A model generated the notes under the pieces. That model searched no databases, was not told the origin of the DNA, and worked only from the letters and a program-made list of their open reading frames with translations. The position numbers were made by a program, and so were the translations under genes. Of a DNA stretch of 64,000 nt, positions 61,076-64,000 are shown in pieces. The stretch is from Natronobacterium gregoryi SP2. Lineage in GTDB: Archaea > Halobacteriota > Halobacteria > Halobacteriales > Natrialbaceae. How positions within the stretch are numbered: the first letter of the stretch is position 1; each line of letters opens with the position of its first letter. Location: NCBI RefSeq assembly GCF_000230715.2, contig NC_019792.1, positions 3,658,001 through 3,722,000 of the forward strand. Direction: 5' to 3'.

Positions 61076-64000
61076 ATGAGCCAGAGCGACCTCAGCGCGG
61101 AGGAACTCACACTCCCGATCAAGCGAACTGAAGGAGAGACTCTCGAGGAGCGGCTGACCGGCAACGCCTACCACAATATCCTCCCGGCTCGGTATCTCCG
61201 CAAGGACGCCGACGGGGACCTCATCGAGGAACAGGAGGACCTCTTCGAGCGCGTCGGGAAGAACATCGCGCTCGCGGAAGCCGTCTACGAGGCCGAGAAA
61301 CAAGGCGTCGAGATTACGGTCACGCCCGATCAGCTCAAGCCCGACCACCCACGGCGCGACGAGCTCGCCGCGGACGTCTTCGGCGCGGGCGTCACTGCCG
61401 ACGACGACGCCGAAACGACACTTTCCGTCTACAACGTCAACAAGTTCGCCTACGAGACCGTCGTTCCCGACCTCCCCGACGACGTGCAGCCACACGTCGA
61501 GTCGGTCGCCGAGGAGTTCCAGGGGATGATGGCAAACCTGGATTTCATGCCGAACTCGCCGACGCTGATGAACGCCGGCGACGAGCTCCAGCAGCTCTCG
61601 GCGTGTTTCGTCGACTCTCCCGAGGACGACATCGACGACATCCACCAGACCGCCAAGGAAGCCGCACAGGTCTTCCAGAGCGGCGGTGGCATGGGCTATG
61701 CCTTCTGGCGGCTCCGCCCCTACGGCGACGCGGTCGGCTCGACCGGCGGCATCGCCTCCGGGCCGATCACGTTCATGCGCACGTACGACCAGATGTGCGA
61801 GACAATCGCCCAGGGTGGCGCGCGACGGGGCGCACAGATGGGCGTCATGCGCGTCTCCCATCCCGACGTCATCCAGTTCATCCACGCCAAGAACAAAGAT
61901 GTCTCGCTGGCAGAGACGCTGCGGCTCAACGACCCCGACGACTACACGCACACCTCCTTCCAGGACGCCTTAGCGGAGGCCCGTGAACTCATCGACGACG
62001 AGGGTCGAGTCCCCAAACACCTCCGGAACGCCGTCGAAGGCCACCTCTCGAACTTCAACATCTCCGTCGGCATCACCGACGACTTCATGGAGGCCGTCCA
62101 GAACGGCGAGAAGTTCACGTTCACCAACCCCCGCACCGGCGAACCACATATCGCGACCGAAGAGACCAAAGAGCTCTACGAGATGTTCGGCCTCGGCGAA
62201 CACGTCGAGGTCGGCGAAGAACTATCAGTTCCCGCAGAAGAACTCTGGGACGACATCGTCGAGGGCGCCCACGAGAACGGTGAACCCGGCGTTATCTACC
62301 TCGAGCGCGTCAACAAACAGCACTCGTTCGATATAGATAAGCACCCCGAACATAGAATATTAGCGACAAATCCCTGTGGAGAACAGCCGTTGGAGGAGTA
62401 CGAGGCCTGTAACCTCGGTCACATCAACCTCTCGACGCTCGCGGACCTCGAGGCGCCCGACTGGCGCGTCTGGTACGACGAGCACGGCGACGAGTACGAC
62501 TCGATCGAGGAGGCCGTCGACGCCTTCCTCACGGAGGCAGTCGACTTCGAGGAGTTCGACCACCGTATCGAGATGGGGACGCGCTTTTTGGAGAACGTCG
62601 TCACCATGTCGGATTTCCCGGTCGACAAGATCGAACAGAAGGTCCGGGAGATGCGCAAGATCGGGCTGGGCATCATGGGCCTCGCCCAGTTGTACATCCA
62701 GCTCGGAATGGAGTACGGTAGCGACGCCTCCAACGAGGTCGCACGCCAGCTGATGACCCACATCAACCACACCTCGAAGTGGGCTTCCCACGAACTCGCC
62801 GAAGAGCGCGGGAGCTTCGAGGAGTGGGGCAAGTCCAAGTACGCGAGCCCGACCGAGTACCGCGAGTGGTTCGAGCACCAGACCGGCCTCGAGGCCGACG
62901 ACTGGGCGGACGGGTTCCCGATCCGGAACCACAACACGACGACCATCGCACCCACGGGCACGACGAGCATGGTCGGCAATACGACCGGCGGCTGTGAGCC
63001 GATCTACAACGTCGCCTACTACAAGAACGTCTCCGACGACGTCCAGGGCGACGAGATGTTAGTCGAGTTCGACGACTACTTCCTCCGTGTGCTGGAGGAC
63101 AACGATATCGACGTCGAGGCGGTGAAAGAAGAGGCCCAAGAGCAGATGGCAACAAACCAGTTCAACGGCGTCGAGGGCCTCTCGACCGTTCCGGACGCTA
63201 TCGGCGAACTGTTCGTCACGACCGGCGACCTCTCGGCGAAAGAACACGCCGGTATCCAGGTCGCCTGCCAGGAGGGCGTCGACTCCGCGATCTCGAAGAC
63301 CGTCAACGCCCCCAACGACTCGACGGTCGAAGACGCCAAAGAGGTCTTCGAGTACATCTACAAGCACGGCGGCAAGGGCGTCACCTACTACCGCGACGGC
63401 ACCCGATCGAAGCAGGTGCTGACGACCCGTGCCGACAACACCGAGTTCGCCGACGAGACCGAAGCCGCGGAGACGCTCGTCGAACAGATCGACGAGATCT
63501 TCGGCGGCCTCGAGGAGTTCCTCGAGAGTGAAGAGGTCACGGACGTTCTCGGAGAAGGCGTCGGCGAGGTCGGTGGCGACGGCACCGAGCCCGTTCAGGT
63601 CGACTTCACCGAGAAACGCGACCGGCCCGACGCCCTACAGGGTGTTAGCCAGCGCATCGACACCGGCTACGGGAAACTCTACGTGACGATCAACGAGGAC
63701 CCCGAGACCGGGCAGCCGTTCGAACTGTTCGCGAACATCGGTCACTCGGGTGGCTTTACCAACTCCTTCACCGAGGCGCTGGCGAAGGTCATCTCGACCT
63801 CGCTGCGCTCGGGCGTCGACCCAGAAGAGATGGTCGACGAACTCTGCGGTACCCGCAGCCCGAAGATCGCGTGGGACAAGGGTGAACAGATCCAGTCGAT
63901 TCCCGACGCAATCGGCACCGCGCTACGACGCTACCTCGACGACGAGATCGACAAGCCGTATCCGACCCAGCAGACACTCGAGGAGTCGGCGGAATCGCCG
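61076..64000 (+). CDS. nrdJ: adenosylcobalamin-dependent ribonucleotide reductase (class II), partial
   Basis: The frame is open from the ATG at 61076 to the window edge (975 codons seen; the C-terminus is missing). It reduces ribonucleoside di/triphosphates to deoxy forms using B12. N-terminal ELTLPIKRTEGETLEERLTG; active-site Cys in QQLSACFVDS (C177); GGGMGYAFWRLRP; the central active-site motif ATNPCGEQPLEEYEACNLG (N432, C434, E436); TTTIAPTGTTSMVGNTTGGC; and a C-terminal KRDRPDALQGVSQRI region that begins the NrdJ-specific tail. Codons around 62333-62392 are AT-rich (ATA, AGA, TTA, AAT) unlike the rest of the gene. No intein is present. Confidence 0.9.
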   Translation, partial: MSQSDLSAEELTLPIKRTEGETLEERLTGNAYHNILPARYLRKDADGDLIEEQEDLFERVGKNIALAEAVYEAEKQGVEITVTPDQLKPDHPRRDELAADVFGAGVTADDDAETTLSVYNVNKFAYETVVPDLPDDVQPHVESVAEEFQGMMANLDFMPNSPTLMNAGDELQQLSACFVDSPEDDIDDIHQTAKEAAQVFQSGGGMGYAFWRLRPYGDAVGSTGGIASGPITFMRTYDQMCETIAQGGARRGAQMGVMRVSHPDVIQFIHAKNKDVSLAETLRLNDPDDYTHTSFQDALAEARELIDDEGRVPKHLRNAVEGHLSNFNISVGITDDFMEAVQNGEKFTFTNPRTGEPHIATEETKELYEMFGLGEHVEVGEELSVPAEELWDDIVEGAHENGEPGVIYLERVNKQHSFDIDKHPEHRILATNPCGEQPLEEYEACNLGHINLSTLADLEAPDWRVWYDEHGDEYDSIEEAVDAFLTEAVDFEEFDHRIEMGTRFLENVVTMSDFPVDKIEQKVREMRKIGLGIMGLAQLYIQLGMEYGSDASNEVARQLMTHINHTSKWASHELAEERGSFEEWGKSKYASPTEYREWFEHQTGLEADDWADGFPIRNHNTTTIAPTGTTSMVGNTTGGCEPIYNVAYYKNVSDDVQGDEMLVEFDDYFLRVLEDNDIDVEAVKEEAQEQMATNQFNGVEGLSTVPDAIGELFVTTGDLSAKEHAGIQVACQEGVDSAISKTVNAPNDSTVEDAKEVFEYIYKHGGKGVTYYRDGTRSKQVLTTRADNTEFADETEAAETLVEQIDEIFGGLEEFLESEEVTDVLGEGVGEVGGDGTEPVQVDFTEKRDRPDALQGVSQRIDTGYGKLYVTINEDPETGQPFELFANIGHSGGFTNSFTEALAKVISTSLRSGVDPEEMVDELCGTRSPKIAWDKGEQIQSIPDAIGTALRRYLDDEIDKPYPTQQTLEESAESP

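Overview
This window is chromosomal DNA of an extremely halophilic archaeon (class Halobacteria, possibly Natrialbaceae; the family placement is inference). The coding sequence is GC-rich with very acidic proteins. Promoters are TATA-box, often leaderless. Gene sets are typical of haloarchaea: PriS-GINS, RadB, Cdc48 AAA ATPases, PGF-CTERM sorting, trpDFEG, and class II NrdJ.

Layout. 1-8.4 kb: an ATP-grasp protein, the replication pair priS-GINS, a Cdc48 ATPase coupled to a small Hsp20-like protein, a TatD-like hydrolase and a DUF2150 protein. 8.4-16.2 kb: intergenic palindromic repeats, a small membrane protein, a PHP phosphoesterase, a multi-pass membrane protein, a methyltransferase, and the shikimate genes aroC and aroA flanking an acetyltransferase. 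16.2-27.4 kb: an accessory zone with a truncated ridA, an IS1595-family copy with a frameshifted transposase, a TnpB-like 3' relic, an exported PQQ-propeller protein, a possible structured RNA, a tRNA-derived inverted repeat beside a truncated integrase, an IS4/ISH8-like element, a CARF-type regulator, DUF2240 and RNase HI genes, IS fragments, and an intact IS1595 element. 27.5-40.7 kb: two tandem five-gene oligopeptide-type ABC transporter operons. 40.8-45 kb: a winged-helix regulator, a DMT transporter and a second Cdc48. 45-49.7 kb: three secreted proteins rich in Q/N/S repeats, one of which has an IS inserted at its start codon. 49.7-56.2 kb: a RuvC-fold-like protein, radB, a CBS-HPF-like fusion, a half-size lycopene cyclase, CAP and YihY/BrkB proteins, an acidic protein, and tRNA-Val with two extra 3'-end copies. 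56.4-60.7 kb: trpD-F-E-G. 61.1 kb to the end: nrdJ, running off the window.

Working together: aroC/aroA and trpDFEG belong to aromatic amino acid synthesis; priS, GINS, radB, RNase HI and nrdJ to DNA replication and repair; the ABC operons to peptide-like substrate uptake. The best candidate for an undescribed system is the 45-49.7 kb locus. Its largest protein has five ~55-residue repeats with Q-x-N-x-N-x-Q periodicity resembling, but not matching, bacterial curlin repeats. This suggests a secreted beta-solenoid or amyloid-like fibre. Two families of short palindromic repeats are also well supported.
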